Translations under genes and position numbers: made by a program
Notes under the pieces: generated by a model
The model's database searches: none
The model's input: only the letters and a program-made list of their open reading frames with translations
What the model was told of the DNA's origin: nothing
NCBI GenBank assembly: GCA_052390035.1
Contig: JBQTHI010000007.1
Location: 28,155-92,154 of the forward strand
DNA length: 64,000 bases
Reading direction: 5' to 3'
Origin: JBQTHI01 sp052390035
Lineage (GTDB): Bacteria; Actinomycetota; Acidimicrobiia; Spongiisociales; ZC4RG35
Part shown: in pieces, positions 8,683 through 18,796 of the stretch
How the letters are laid out: each line of letters begins with the position of its first letter
How positions within the stretch are numbered: the first letter of the stretch is position 1

Positions 8683-9924
8683 TCACTTGACCCGCCTGCC
8701 GCCCTGCCAGACATGGGTCACCCTGTTGGCGTCACCCCAGACCGACAGGTCGTTCAATGGACTGGAGTCGAATGCAATCGCGTCGGCGTCGTATCCATCG
8801 GCCAGCAGTCCGGAACGGGGAGCTTGAGGGCCGAGCGTCTCCGGACCATGAACCGTGGCGGCTTCGATCGCCAGCAGTGGTGTCAGGCCGGCGTCGATGA
8901 GATGGCGCACCTCGCGGGTCGCCTGCCCGTAGCGATGCCCATGTATGGGCCCACTGGCGAATATGTCGGTCCCCATGGCCATCTTCACTCCAGCGGCTAC
9001 CGCGATTTTCATCGCCTGGGCGTGTTGGTCGGCGAGGCCGGTGATCTTCTTGTAGGCGTAGGCCGGGATATGCTCTTCGAGGCCGAGCAACTCCTCGACG
9101 ATGAACCGGGTGGAGACCAGGAGGGCCCCGGTGTCGAGCATCAGATCGGCAGCCTCCTCATCGAGGTAGCTGCCGTGCTCAATGGTCTTCACCCCGGCGC
9201 GCAACGCCGCCATGATCCCCGGTTTGCCGTGACAGTGGGCAGCCACCACCCGATCTGCCCGGGCCGCTTCATCAACGATCGCTTTCAGCTCTTCGTCGGA
9301 GAACTGCTGATGGATGGGGTGATCAACTTCGGACATCACCCCGCCGGACGCACAGATCTTGATGACTCTCGCCCCCAGTCGAAGCTGCTCGCGGACCGCC
9401 TTGACACACTCGGAAGGACCGTCAGCCAGCCGGCCGACGATACGTCCGCGTCCGGACGTCCCTTCGTAGACATCGAGCGGTATCGAGTGGATGTCGGCAT
9501 GGCCTCCGGTGGTGGACAACACCGCCCCCGCTCCATAAATGGAGGGGCCGCGGATGCTGCCCTCGGATACAACCGCCGCCAGCTCCACACCGTATCCCCC
9601 TACCTCTCGGACCGACGTGATGCCGGCATCTAGGTAGCGACCGAGGTCCACGGTCGCCCGGGCGCCTGCCGCCGCCGGCGGGATGAAGGCTGTTCCTTCC
9701 AGATTCCAGGCGGGCGAGCCGAACAAGTGAGCGTGACAATCCCAGATGCCCGGCATCAGGGCGGGGACCTCGAAGACATCGGCGCCAGGAGTCGTCGGGG
9801 CCGATCGGGCCGGTCCGGCGTAGGTGATGATCGCCCCCTCAGCGATCATCACCCCGTTTTCGACCGGCTCCCCTCTCCCGGTGATCAATAAGTTGGTCTG
9901 GATACGGACGGTCACGCCCGCCAC
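8683..9924 (-). CDS. Metal-dependent amidohydrolase (imidazolonepropionase/prolidase-like)
   Basis: 413-residue amidohydrolase of the TIM-barrel superfamily, cutting amide or related bonds with one or two metal ions. Metal-site motifs are visible in order: DCHAHL near residue 62, IKICASGGVMS near 175, AAHCHG near 215, KTIEHGSYLD near 235 and MGTDIFA near 315. This is the pattern of the subgroup often annotated Xaa-Pro dipeptidase or imidazolonepropionase-like; the substrate cannot be told from sequence. It starts with GTG 9924, eight bases after the hppA stop, without an obvious Shine-Dalgarno; GTG 9915 is an alternative. Confidence 0.85.
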   Translation of the reverse strand: MAGVTVRIQTNLLITGRGEPVENGVMIAEGAIITYAGPARSAPTTPGADVFEVPALMPGIWDCHAHLFGSPAWNLEGTAFIPPAAAGARATVDLGRYLDAGITSVREVGGYGVELAAVVSEGSIRGPSIYGAGAVLSTTGGHADIHSIPLDVYEGTSGRGRIVGRLADGPSECVKAVREQLRLGARVIKICASGGVMSEVDHPIHQQFSDEELKAIVDEAARADRVVAAHCHGKPGIMAALRAGVKTIEHGSYLDEEAADLMLDTGALLVSTRFIVEELLGLEEHIPAYAYKKITGLADQHAQAMKIAVAAGVKMAMGTDIFASGPIHGHRYGQATREVRHLIDAGLTPLLAIEAATVHGPETLGPQAPRSGLLADGYDADAIAFDSSPLNDLSVWGDANRVTHVWQGGRRVK

Positions 9925-9932
9925 CCTAGTTT

Positions 9933-12248
9933 TCAGGCGGCCTTGACTGCGGCTGGCTCCGGTGCCATCTCGGCCTTTTTGCCCCGCTTGGCATAGAGAA
10001 TCGCTGCGCCCAAGACGATCAAGCCGACTACTGCGATACCGATTCGCACACCGCCGGCGTCGCGGAAACGAATCACCGCCGGCAGGATGAGCAGCGAGAT
10101 GAGGTTCATCACCTTGATCAGCGGGTTGAGAGCCGGACCGGCGGTGTCTTTAAACGGATCACCCACAGTGTCGCCGATGACCGCCGCCTTGTGGGGCTCA
10201 GAGCCTTTACCCCCATGGTGGCCCTCTTCGATGTATTTCTTGGCGTTGTCCCAGGCGCCTCCCGAGTTGGAAAGGAAGTTGGCCATCAGTTGGCCGGTGA
10301 GGATGACCGCCGCCAGAAACCCTCCGAGGGCGAGGTGGCCGAATCCGAATCCGACGATCACCGGGGTGAGGACGGCCAGCAAGGCAGGGGTAGCGAGCTC
10401 CCGAAGCGAAGCAGCGGTGCAAATGTCGATGACGGGGCCGTAGTCGGGACGTTTTTCGCCACGCATTATCTTTCCGTCGGCGAACTGGCGGCGCACCTCT
10501 TCCACCACCACCCCGGCGGTGCGACCCACCGCCCGGATGGCCAGCGCTGAGAACATGAAGGCGACGGAGCCACCTATCAGGAGCCCGATAAAGGTGAGGG
10601 GATCGGCCACGTTGATGGCGGTTAGCGGATCCCGAAAGAGGTCCGACCCGGCCAAGTCGAGACCCAGTTCGGCTGCGATGGTTTCGATGAACGAGGCGAA
10701 CAGGGCGACGGCGGCGATGACCGCCGATCCGATGGCAAATCCTTTGGTGACTGCCTTCGTGGTATTTCCGACCGCGTCCAGGCTCACCATGATCTTTTGG
10801 GCATCCCCGTGGAACTCACCCGACATCTCGGCGATCCCGGCGGCGTTGTCGGCCACCGGCCCGTAAGTGTCTTCCGAGACGACGACTCCGGTCGTGGCCA
10901 GCATCCCCATCCCACACAGTGCCACCAGATATAGGGCGAACTGGAGGTTGCCTCCGCCCAAGAGCACTGCCACCCCGATGGCGCCGGCGATGGCGACGAT
11001 TGCCCAGACCGACGACTCCAGCCCGACGGAGACTCCTGACAGGACGGTGGTGGCAGGTCCGGTCCGGGTGCTGTCTGCTATCTCCTGCACCGGTCGGGTC
11101 TCGGTGGAGGTGAAGTATTCGGTGAGACGGGAAACGACCTGGGCGAGGATGAGACCGGTCACCACTGCGGCGAAAACCTTCCAACCCTCGTTTCCGTTGT
11201 TGTTGCCGACATACAACATCGAGACCAGAAACGTCCCAATCACGGTGAGTATCCCGGCGGTGAGAAAGCCCCGGTTGATGGGTGCCATGGCGGTGCGGTC
11301 GTGTTGTGGGGCCCGCACCAAGAATACCCCGGCGATCGAGGCGACCACGCCAATCGCCCGAGCGATCAGCGGGAAGACGAGACCCAGTGCGGGGTTGGCC
11401 CCGATCGAGGAGAAGGCCGCCACTCCCAGGATGATGGAGGCGACCAGGGTGACCTCGTAGCTTTCGAAGAGGTCGGAGGCCATCCCCGCACAGTCGCCCA
11501 CATTGTCCCCGACATTGTCGGCGATGGTTGCCGGATTGCGGGCGTCGTCTTCGGGAATTCCCTGCTCGACTTTGCCGACCAGGTCGGCGCCCACGTCGGC
11601 AGCCTTGGTGAAAATGCCGCCCCCGACCCGGAGGAACAGAGCCAGCAGTGACCCGCCGAACCCGAATCCGATCAGGATGGCCGACGAGGTGTTCTGGAAG
11701 ATCATGATGATGACGGTGGCGCCGAGCAGTCCGAGGCCGACGGTGAACATCCCCGCCACTCCGCCGGTGCGGAAAGCGACCTTGAGCGCCGCCGGGAGGG
11801 ATCCGGACTTGGCGGCGGCGGCGGTGCGCACGTTGCCCCTCACCGCCAGGCTCATGCCGATAAAGCCGGTCAGACCCGACATCAAACACCCGACAACAAA
11901 GGCCAGCGTACGGAACGTCCCTGAGGCGGCAAACGACAGCGCCTCCGACCCATCGGGCCTGATGACGGCGGTGGAGGATAAGAAAACCACCACCACCAGC
12001 GGAATCAGGATGAGGAGAATGGTGCGGAACTGGCGTCGGAGGTAGGCCATCGCCCCTTCCTGGATGGCAGCGGCGATCTCCCGCATCTTGGGAGTGCCTT
12101 GGTCGGCCCTGATGACACCTCGGGACAGCAGGAAGCCGACCAGGATCGCAGTCAGTGCGGTGAGGGCTGAAATGACGAGCCACACCCATTCGGCATTGCC
12201 GAGGACGAACTGCTGATAGCCACCCTCGGCGGCCAGGACGTTGCTCAT
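9933..12248 (-). CDS. hppA: K+-independent proton-translocating membrane pyrophosphatase
   Basis: 771-residue integral membrane enzyme with about 16 helices that couples pyrophosphate hydrolysis to proton export. The catalytic stretch DVGADLVGKVEQGIPEDD followed by NVGDNVGDCAGMASD is intact, as is the second acidic site (GDTVGDPFKDTAGPALNPLIK). The K+-switch motif reads GNTTKA: Lys replaces the Ala of K+-dependent enzymes, so a K+-independent H+ pump is expected from known family biochemistry. ATG 12248 has an AAGGAGG Shine-Dalgarno. A terminator hairpin separates it from the upstream gene. Confidence 0.95.
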   Translation of the reverse strand: MSNVLAAEGGYQQFVLGNAEWVWLVISALTALTAILVGFLLSRGVIRADQGTPKMREIAAAIQEGAMAYLRRQFRTILLILIPLVVVVFLSSTAVIRPDGSEALSFAASGTFRTLAFVVGCLMSGLTGFIGMSLAVRGNVRTAAAAKSGSLPAALKVAFRTGGVAGMFTVGLGLLGATVIIMIFQNTSSAILIGFGFGGSLLALFLRVGGGIFTKAADVGADLVGKVEQGIPEDDARNPATIADNVGDNVGDCAGMASDLFESYEVTLVASIILGVAAFSSIGANPALGLVFPLIARAIGVVASIAGVFLVRAPQHDRTAMAPINRGFLTAGILTVIGTFLVSMLYVGNNNGNEGWKVFAAVVTGLILAQVVSRLTEYFTSTETRPVQEIADSTRTGPATTVLSGVSVGLESSVWAIVAIAGAIGVAVLLGGGNLQFALYLVALCGMGMLATTGVVVSEDTYGPVADNAAGIAEMSGEFHGDAQKIMVSLDAVGNTTKAVTKGFAIGSAVIAAVALFASFIETIAAELGLDLAGSDLFRDPLTAINVADPLTFIGLLIGGSVAFMFSALAIRAVGRTAGVVVEEVRRQFADGKIMRGEKRPDYGPVIDICTAASLRELATPALLAVLTPVIVGFGFGHLALGGFLAAVILTGQLMANFLSNSGGAWDNAKKYIEEGHHGGKGSEPHKAAVIGDTVGDPFKDTAGPALNPLIKVMNLISLLILPAVIRFRDAGGVRIGIAVVGLIVLGAAILYAKRGKKAEMAPEPAAVKAA

Positions 12249-12286
12249 GACGGAATGATCCTCCTTGGGGTCAGACGGTGTGGTCC

Positions 12287-12313
12287 AAGAAAAGCGGCAC
12301 TCGTTGGTGCCGC
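12287..12313 (-). terminator. Intrinsic terminator between membrane protein gene and hppA
   Basis: On the minus strand GCGGCAC, a six-base loop, then GTGCCGC forms a perfect 7-bp GC-rich stem followed by TTTTCTTGG. It sits downstream of the gene at 12381 and about 40 bases before hppA, so it should end the upstream transcript. Confidence 0.6.
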
Positions 12314-12380
12314 CTCAGAACCTCAACCTCTCAGACCGGAATTCGGGCCACCGTAGGTTAACAACCCGGGTGGAAGAACC

Positions 12381-13157
12381 CTATTCGGCCCGGTTGAGGG
12401 TCTCCACCATCAACAACAGGGCCGCCAAAACCGTGCCTGCTCCGCCGAGCACCACCCCGTCCGATATCCAGGAGAAGCCGGGGTTGTTGAGCGCGAACAA
12501 AGAGCCGGCAAGAGCAAGGATCCCAAGTCCCACTCCCGCCCACACCAGCAGACGGCCATGTCGCATTCTGGTCAGCACCGCGAAACCACCCAGACCGAGG
12601 GACAAGGCGCCGATGATCCAAACGGGCCAGATCGGCATCAGACCGAAAATTCGAACCGGAGAAGCGTTGCCGACGGCAACAATCCCTCCCACCAGCATGG
12701 CGCCGGCGGCGGTCAACATCCCCAGGGCGATAGGTGCACGGCTCTCCTCGAGGATTGCAACCGGCTTGGTAGGCGGGATCGGGCGAAGAATCGGTGCGTC
12801 CGGGGTCAGCTGACCGTCGACGTCGACACCCTGGTCGCGAGCATTGGCGAGCAACCGGTTCAGGCGGGGAGAGCTTGATGAACGGATGCCGAGCGCCAAC
12901 GCGAACCGGGCATCATCGTTGGTGGAGAGAATTAGCTCTTCGCCCTCGACTTTGATGTGGAATCCGTCAAGTCGGGCGGATACCCCCACATCGGAAAGCG
13001 GCCATTGACCAAGCTCACCGTACTGGGACATCAGCCTCAACACCTCATGGTCGAGGTGGATCTCGACCCTGATTCCGGTATCTGTTTCGCCCGCCATCCG
13101 GACCGTTCCGGTGAGGTCGGTGTTCACGGCGCCCAACGTTTCCTTCCCGCCGCCCAC
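12381..13157 (-). CDS. Hypothetical membrane protein with soluble N-terminal domain
   Basis: 258 residues, not recognised. The first about 130 residues are soluble, with beta-rich segments (GIRVEIHLDHEVLRL, GVSARLDGFHIKVEGEELIL) and could form a PH-like or similar small fold. The second half has four hydrophobic helices (IALGMLTAAGAMLVGGIVAV, IWPVWIIGALSLGLGGFAVL, LLVWAGVGLGILALAGSLFAL, GVVLGGAGTVLAALLLMV). The listed start is GTG 13157; ATG 13097 is plausible and would remove 20 weakly structured residues. Divergent from ettA. Confidence 0.65.
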   Translation of the reverse strand: MGGGKETLGAVNTDLTGTVRMAGETDTGIRVEIHLDHEVLRLMSQYGELGQWPLSDVGVSARLDGFHIKVEGEELILSTNDDARFALALGIRSSSSPRLNRLLANARDQGVDVDGQLTPDAPILRPIPPTKPVAILEESRAPIALGMLTAAGAMLVGGIVAVGNASPVRIFGLMPIWPVWIIGALSLGLGGFAVLTRMRHGRLLVWAGVGLGILALAGSLFALNNPGFSWISDGVVLGGAGTVLAALLLMVETLNRAE

Positions 13158-13226
13158 ACCCGCCGCCCTGCAGTCATGTTAGGGCCTGGCGGCGAATCCC
13201 CAAGACTCAGTTTGCCGGCTTTCGTC

Positions 13227-13232
13227 TACCCT
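13227..13232 (+). promoter_or_regulatory. -10 box for ettA
   Basis: TACCCT, 23 bases before the TTG start at 13256. This would give a short leader containing a GGAAG Shine-Dalgarno-like stretch. Confidence 0.35.
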
Positions 13233-13255
13233 CTCCACCCCTCCGGAAGTTTCAA

Positions 13256-14926
<1,671 letters not shown>

Positions 14927-14938
14927 AGCCCTCCCCTA

Positions 14939-17401
14939 TCAGCCCTTGCGCATATCCTCGAAGACGTCTTCGAACGACACCGCCGCCCGGCGGCGATCCC
15001 CACTGGCTGACTCCCCACTGGCTGATTCGCCCCTGGCCGAATCACCGGTGGCCGACTCGCTCGCCTCCGATCCACTCGCTCGCCCCGGACGGTTGCGATC
15101 GCGCGGACGTTCACGGTCCCTAGCTTGATCGCGACCCCTCTCGCGATCGCCACCTCGATCGCGATCGCGGGGGCCGCGGCCCCGGTCGCGATACCCACGA
15201 TCCGATGCGTCACCACCGTCGCCCCCATCGCCCGTCGACCCTTCTTTGGGCACGCCCTCTAGGGGCCGGGCCAGTTTCAACGCCAGCTTGCCGTTCCGGT
15301 CGATCTCCTCGAGCACCACTGCCACCTTCTGGCCGAGGTCGAGGTAGTCCTCCACCCGGTTGACCCTGCGGGTGTCGTCGAGTTTGGAGATGTGGAGCAG
15401 CCCGTCCCGACCGGGGAGGATGTTGACGAACGCCCCGAACTTGGTGATGTTGACAACTTCGCCGTCGTATTCTTTGCCCAGTTCGGCTTCCGGCGGGAAA
15501 ACAATGGCCGTAACCCGCTCCTTGGCTGCCTCGAGGGCTTGGCGGTCGGTGGATGCGATGCGGACGATCCCGTATCCAGCCTCTTCGTCGATCTCGATGG
15601 TGGCGCCGGTCTTCTCCTCGAGCTCCCGGACCACCTTGCCCTTGGGGCCGATCACCTCTCCGATCTTGTCCTTGGGGATCTGGATCGTCTCGATTCGCGG
15701 TGCCCACCTGTTGAGCTCCTGGCGTGGCCCGGAAATCACCTTGTTCATCTCGTCGAGGATGTAAAGGCGTGCCTCACGTGCCTGTTCGAGCGCCTGCGCC
15801 AGCACCTCTGATGGCAGACCCTGAAGCTTGGTGTCGAGTTGAAGAGCGGTTATCGCCCGGGCGGTGCCGGCAACTTTGAAGTCCATGTCGCCGAGGGCAT
15901 CTTCGGTTCCCAGGATGTCGGTGAGGGTTATGTATTTGCCGTCCCGCTCGATCAGACCCATGGCGATGCCCGCCACAGGATCGGAAATCGGAACGCCGGC
16001 ATCCATCAGCGACAGGGACGAGGCACACACCGCAGCCATCGACGTCGATCCGTTCGAGGAGATCACCTCTGACACCAGCCGGAGCGCGTATGGAAACTCC
16101 TCCGCGGTGGGAATGGCCGGCAGTAAGGCCTTCTCGGCAAGCGCCCCGTGCCCAATCTCCCGTCGCCGTGGACCGCGCATCGGGCCGGCCTCGCCACTGG
16201 CAAACGGAGGCATGTTGTAGTGGTGCATGTACCTCTTGGCTTCCTCGATACCGAGGTTGTCGAGCATCTGCTCCATCTTGAGCATGCCGAGAGTGGCGAC
16301 GTTGAGCACCTGGGTTTCACCACGCTGGAAGAGCCCGGAGCCGTGCGCCCGGGAGATCAGCCCGACCTCGATCGACAGCGGGCGAAGGTCCGCAGGCCCA
16401 CGACCGTCGAGGCGAACGCCGTCCTCGGCCACCCGCCGTCGCATCATGTCCTTGAGCACCGACTTGAACGCCCGTTGGAAGGACTCCTGATCCTCGTCGC
16501 CGATTACCAGCTCGTTGGCCACGGCCTGGCGGAGGGCGGTCTCGGCCTCGTTCCGCTCGGTTTTGCCGGCGGTGCGAATCACCTCGTCCAACCTCGATCC
16601 GGCGGCGGCCAACACCCGGGAATAAAGTTCTGGGGAATAGTCGGTGACTGCGGGCCATGCCGCCTCCTTCTCGCCGACCTGTTGCCTCAACTCCAGCTGG
16701 AGATCGATCGACTCGCCGATCGCCACCTTCACTTGCTCGAGGCCGGCGGCGATGGTCGACTCGTCAGAAGCCGGATCGCCCGCCGCGATCAGACGCAGGC
16801 CATCCGGGGTGGAACCGGCCTCAACCATGATGATGTCGATACCGCCGTGCCGGTTGCGACGACCCGCCACGACCAGCTCGAAGACCGACTCGTCGAGTTC
16901 CTCGTGGGTCGGAAAGGCGACCCATTCGCCCTTCTTGAGGGCAAGCCGGACTCCGCCGATAGGGCCTTCGAACGGGATACCGCTGATCATCAAGGCAGCC
17001 GAGGCCCCATTGAGCGCAACTACATCGAAGGGGTTGTCTCCGTCGACCGAAAGGGTCGTCACCACCACATGGGTTTCACATCGGAAGTCCTCACGGAAAG
17101 ACGGGCGGAGCGGACGGTCGATGAGCCGGGCAGCCAAGGTGGCGGCCTCGGTGGGTCGGCCCTCCCGACGGAAGAACGATCCGGGGATCCGGCCGACGGC
17201 GTACATCCGCTCTTCAAAGTCGACCGTGAGCGGGAAGAAGTCGATACCCTCACGCACAGTCTTGTTAGCGGTGGCGGTGACCAGCATCTCGGTCTCGCCA
17301 AGCCGGGCGAGCACCGCCCCATCGGCCTGGCCTGCCAGCTTGCCGGTGGAAAAGGACAACGTTTTGCCGGCCACCTGGCCAGCAACAGTGATTTCGGGCA
17401 C
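14939..17401 (-). CDS. pnp: Polyribonucleotide nucleotidyltransferase (PNPase)
   Basis: 820-residue 3'-5' phosphorolytic exoribonuclease, a trimeric ring in the RNA degradosome. Two RNase PH domains (first with GRIPGSFFRREGRPTE, second with RGETQVLN and MDFKVAGT), then KH (IGPKGKVVRELEEKTGA) and S1 (NITKFGAFVNILPGRDGLLH) domains. The last about 110 residues exceed the usual length and are low-complexity: an Arg/Asp/Gly stretch followed by five-residue GESAS-like repeats and a conserved-looking end, SFEDVFEDMRKG. GTG 17401 has an AAGGAG six bases upstream. A strong hairpin lies between rpsO and this gene and is likely to control it. Confidence 0.96.
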   Translation of the reverse strand: MPEITVAGQVAGKTLSFSTGKLAGQADGAVLARLGETEMLVTATANKTVREGIDFFPLTVDFEERMYAVGRIPGSFFRREGRPTEAATLAARLIDRPLRPSFREDFRCETHVVVTTLSVDGDNPFDVVALNGASAALMISGIPFEGPIGGVRLALKKGEWVAFPTHEELDESVFELVVAGRRNRHGGIDIIMVEAGSTPDGLRLIAAGDPASDESTIAAGLEQVKVAIGESIDLQLELRQQVGEKEAAWPAVTDYSPELYSRVLAAAGSRLDEVIRTAGKTERNEAETALRQAVANELVIGDEDQESFQRAFKSVLKDMMRRRVAEDGVRLDGRGPADLRPLSIEVGLISRAHGSGLFQRGETQVLNVATLGMLKMEQMLDNLGIEEAKRYMHHYNMPPFASGEAGPMRGPRRREIGHGALAEKALLPAIPTAEEFPYALRLVSEVISSNGSTSMAAVCASSLSLMDAGVPISDPVAGIAMGLIERDGKYITLTDILGTEDALGDMDFKVAGTARAITALQLDTKLQGLPSEVLAQALEQAREARLYILDEMNKVISGPRQELNRWAPRIETIQIPKDKIGEVIGPKGKVVRELEEKTGATIEIDEEAGYGIVRIASTDRQALEAAKERVTAIVFPPEAELGKEYDGEVVNITKFGAFVNILPGRDGLLHISKLDDTRRVNRVEDYLDLGQKVAVVLEEIDRNGKLALKLARPLEGVPKEGSTGDGGDGGDASDRGYRDRGRGPRDRDRGGDRERGRDQARDRERPRDRNRPGRASGSEASESATGDSARGESASGESASGDRRRAAVSFEDVFEDMRKG
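14996..15070. repeat. 15-bp tandem repeats in the pnp 3' end
   Basis: Five consecutive 15-base units, each ending GGCTGA, GGCCGA or CTCCGA on the plus strand; units 1 and 2 differ by one base. They encode the five-residue GESAS/GDSAR repeats of the PNPase tail, and length changes would stay in frame. Confidence 0.8.
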
Positions 17402-17438
17402 GAAGTGCTCCTTCTAGTCATGGAGCAGACCCGTTACC

Positions 17439-17475
17439 AGTTGTCATCGCTCAACCTCGCCGAGCGATGACAACT
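17439..17475 (-). promoter_or_regulatory. Long hairpin between rpsO and pnp
   Basis: A perfect 14-bp stem (AGTTGTCATCGCTC with its complement) closing a nine-base loop, in the 118-base rpsO-pnp gap and about 38 bases before the pnp start. No U-tract follows on the minus strand, so it is not a plain terminator. In E. coli and Streptomyces an rpsO-pnp hairpin is cut by RNase III, and in E. coli this is the basis of PNPase autoregulation; the same role is inferred here. Confidence 0.75.
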
Positions 17476-17519
17476 AGCAACCGGCCTTGCTCGTCATCGG
17501 TTGTTAACTTGTTCCCGGT

Positions 17520-17777
17520 CTAGCGACGCAACCCGAGCTGGCCCACCAGTTTCCGGTACTGCTCGACATCCTGGTTGCGCAGGTAATCGAGAAGACGCCG
17601 GCGTTTTCCGACCAGCATCAGTAGACCCCGCCGACCGTGATGGTCACCCTTGTGGAGCCGAAGATGCTCGGTGAGATGGTTGATCCGCTCGGTCAGCAAA
17701 GCCACCTGGACTTCCGGCGAACCGGTGTCGGTTTCGTGATGGCCGTGCTCTGCGATGATCTCTGGTTTGCTCTTCAT
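17520..17777 (-). CDS. rpsO: 30S ribosomal protein S15
   Basis: 85 residues, slightly shorter than the usual 88-89. Carries the S15 signature TDTGSPEVQVALLTERINHLTEHL and the KGDHHGRRGLLMLVGKRRRLLDYL rRNA-binding helices. Binds 16S rRNA early in 30S assembly. Start ATG 17777. Own promoter likely at about 17815; the canonical pnp follows. Confidence 0.97.
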   Translation of the reverse strand: MKSKPEIIAEHGHHETDTGSPEVQVALLTERINHLTEHLRLHKGDHHGRRGLLMLVGKRRRLLDYLRNQDVEQYRKLVGQLGLRR

Positions 17778-17814
17778 GACGCGATGAACCTGGTCGGATG
17801 CCGGGAACGGGCGG

Positions 17815-17841
17815 ATTCTAGCACCTGCCAGGCCACCTCAA
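17815..17841 (-). promoter_or_regulatory. Probable rpsO promoter
   Basis: TAGAAT (17815-17820) as -10 with TTGAGG (17836-17841) 15 bases upstream as a possible -35, between ribF and rpsO. It would give a leader of about 30 bases. Confidence 0.5.
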
Positions 17842-17850
17842 AGTCGACCG

Positions 17851-18786
17851 TCAGTCCAACAGGTTGGGAGCCAGGATTGCCCGGGCCTTTACGATGTCGG
17901 CCTCGATCTGAGTCACCAGGCTGCCCACAGTGTCGAAACGCTGCTCGCCTCGCAGCCGCTTGAGGAGTTCGGTCACCACCTGATGGTCATAGAGGTCGCC
18001 GGCAAAGTCCAACAGGTGCGTCTCGACAGTGCGTGCCTCACCATTGAAGGTGGGGCGGGTGCCGATATTGACCACGGCCTTGAGGAACTCCCCTTGGACG
18101 ACGGCGCGGGCGGCGTATACGCCGTTGGCTGGGATCAGGCGCTCGGCCGGGATTCTCAGGTTGGCGGTCGGAAAACCGATCGTCTTCCCCCGACCATCAC
18201 CTTTCACCACGATACCCTCGAGTTGATAGGGCCGATCGAGCAGAACACTCGCTTCCTCAACCTGTCCGGCCAAAAGCAATTGACGTACCCGGGTAGCCGA
18301 GATCACTCCATTTTCGTCGGCGAGCATCTCCACCACCGATACCGAAAAGCCGAGCCGGTTACCGGCTCCGATCAGGCTGGAGGCCTCGCCGGTACGGTTC
18401 TTGCCGAAGCGAAAATCGGCGCCGATCACGACCCTCCGGGCGGAAAGCCCGGCCATCAGAACCCGCTCGGCGAATTCGTCCGGACTCAGTTCCCGCACAT
18501 CGGGAAAGTGGAGCACACCAACGATCTCAATCCCGAGCGATCGGAACTGGTCGAGGCGCTGGCTGATCCCGGTCAACATCTCGGGAGCCTTTTGGGGGTC
18601 GAGAAAAGTCATCGGATGAGGATCGAAGGTGACAATGGCCGGGGAGAGCTCGTCTATGCGCGCCTGCTTGACGAGATCGGTGATGACCTGCCTGTGTCCC
18701 CGGTGAACACCGTCGAAAACCCCGATCGTCAGGGCCGTGGGCGTTCCCACCTCCCAATCGAATGGATGGCCGTCCAAAATGATCAT
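17851..18786 (-). CDS. ribF: Bifunctional riboflavin kinase/FAD synthetase
   Basis: 311 residues. Makes FMN from riboflavin and then FAD. N-terminal nucleotidyltransferase domain with GVFDGVHRGHRQ (HxGH-type motif) and the ISATRVRQLL segment; C-terminal kinase domain with GDGRGKTIGFPTANL (the PTAN motif), NIGTRPTF and VETHLLDF. Start ATG 18786 is ten bases after the truB stop; longer upstream readings overlap truB and lack homology. The last gene of the rimP-nusA-infB series before rpsO's own promoter. Confidence 0.94.
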   Translation of the reverse strand: MIILDGHPFDWEVGTPTALTIGVFDGVHRGHRQVITDLVKQARIDELSPAIVTFDPHPMTFLDPQKAPEMLTGISQRLDQFRSLGIEIVGVLHFPDVRELSPDEFAERVLMAGLSARRVVIGADFRFGKNRTGEASSLIGAGNRLGFSVSVVEMLADENGVISATRVRQLLLAGQVEEASVLLDRPYQLEGIVVKGDGRGKTIGFPTANLRIPAERLIPANGVYAARAVVQGEFLKAVVNIGTRPTFNGEARTVETHLLDFAGDLYDHQVVTELLKRLRGEQRFDTVGSLVTQIEADIVKARAILAPNLLD

Positions 18787-18796
18787 GCGAGTTCGG

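Noticed and set aside
10816..12189. Minus-strand open frame of about 457 codons in another frame of hppA
   Set aside because: Same-strand shadow with His/Arg-rich, motif-free translation; hppA itself is intact.
16148..17470. Long plus-strand open frame of about 440 codons opposite pnp
   Set aside because: Antisense to a certain gene; no family motifs, Arg/Gly/His-rich composition typical of high-GC shadows.
17439..17475. Rho-independent terminator after rpsO
   Set aside because: No U-tract after the stem on the minus strand and pnp follows closely.
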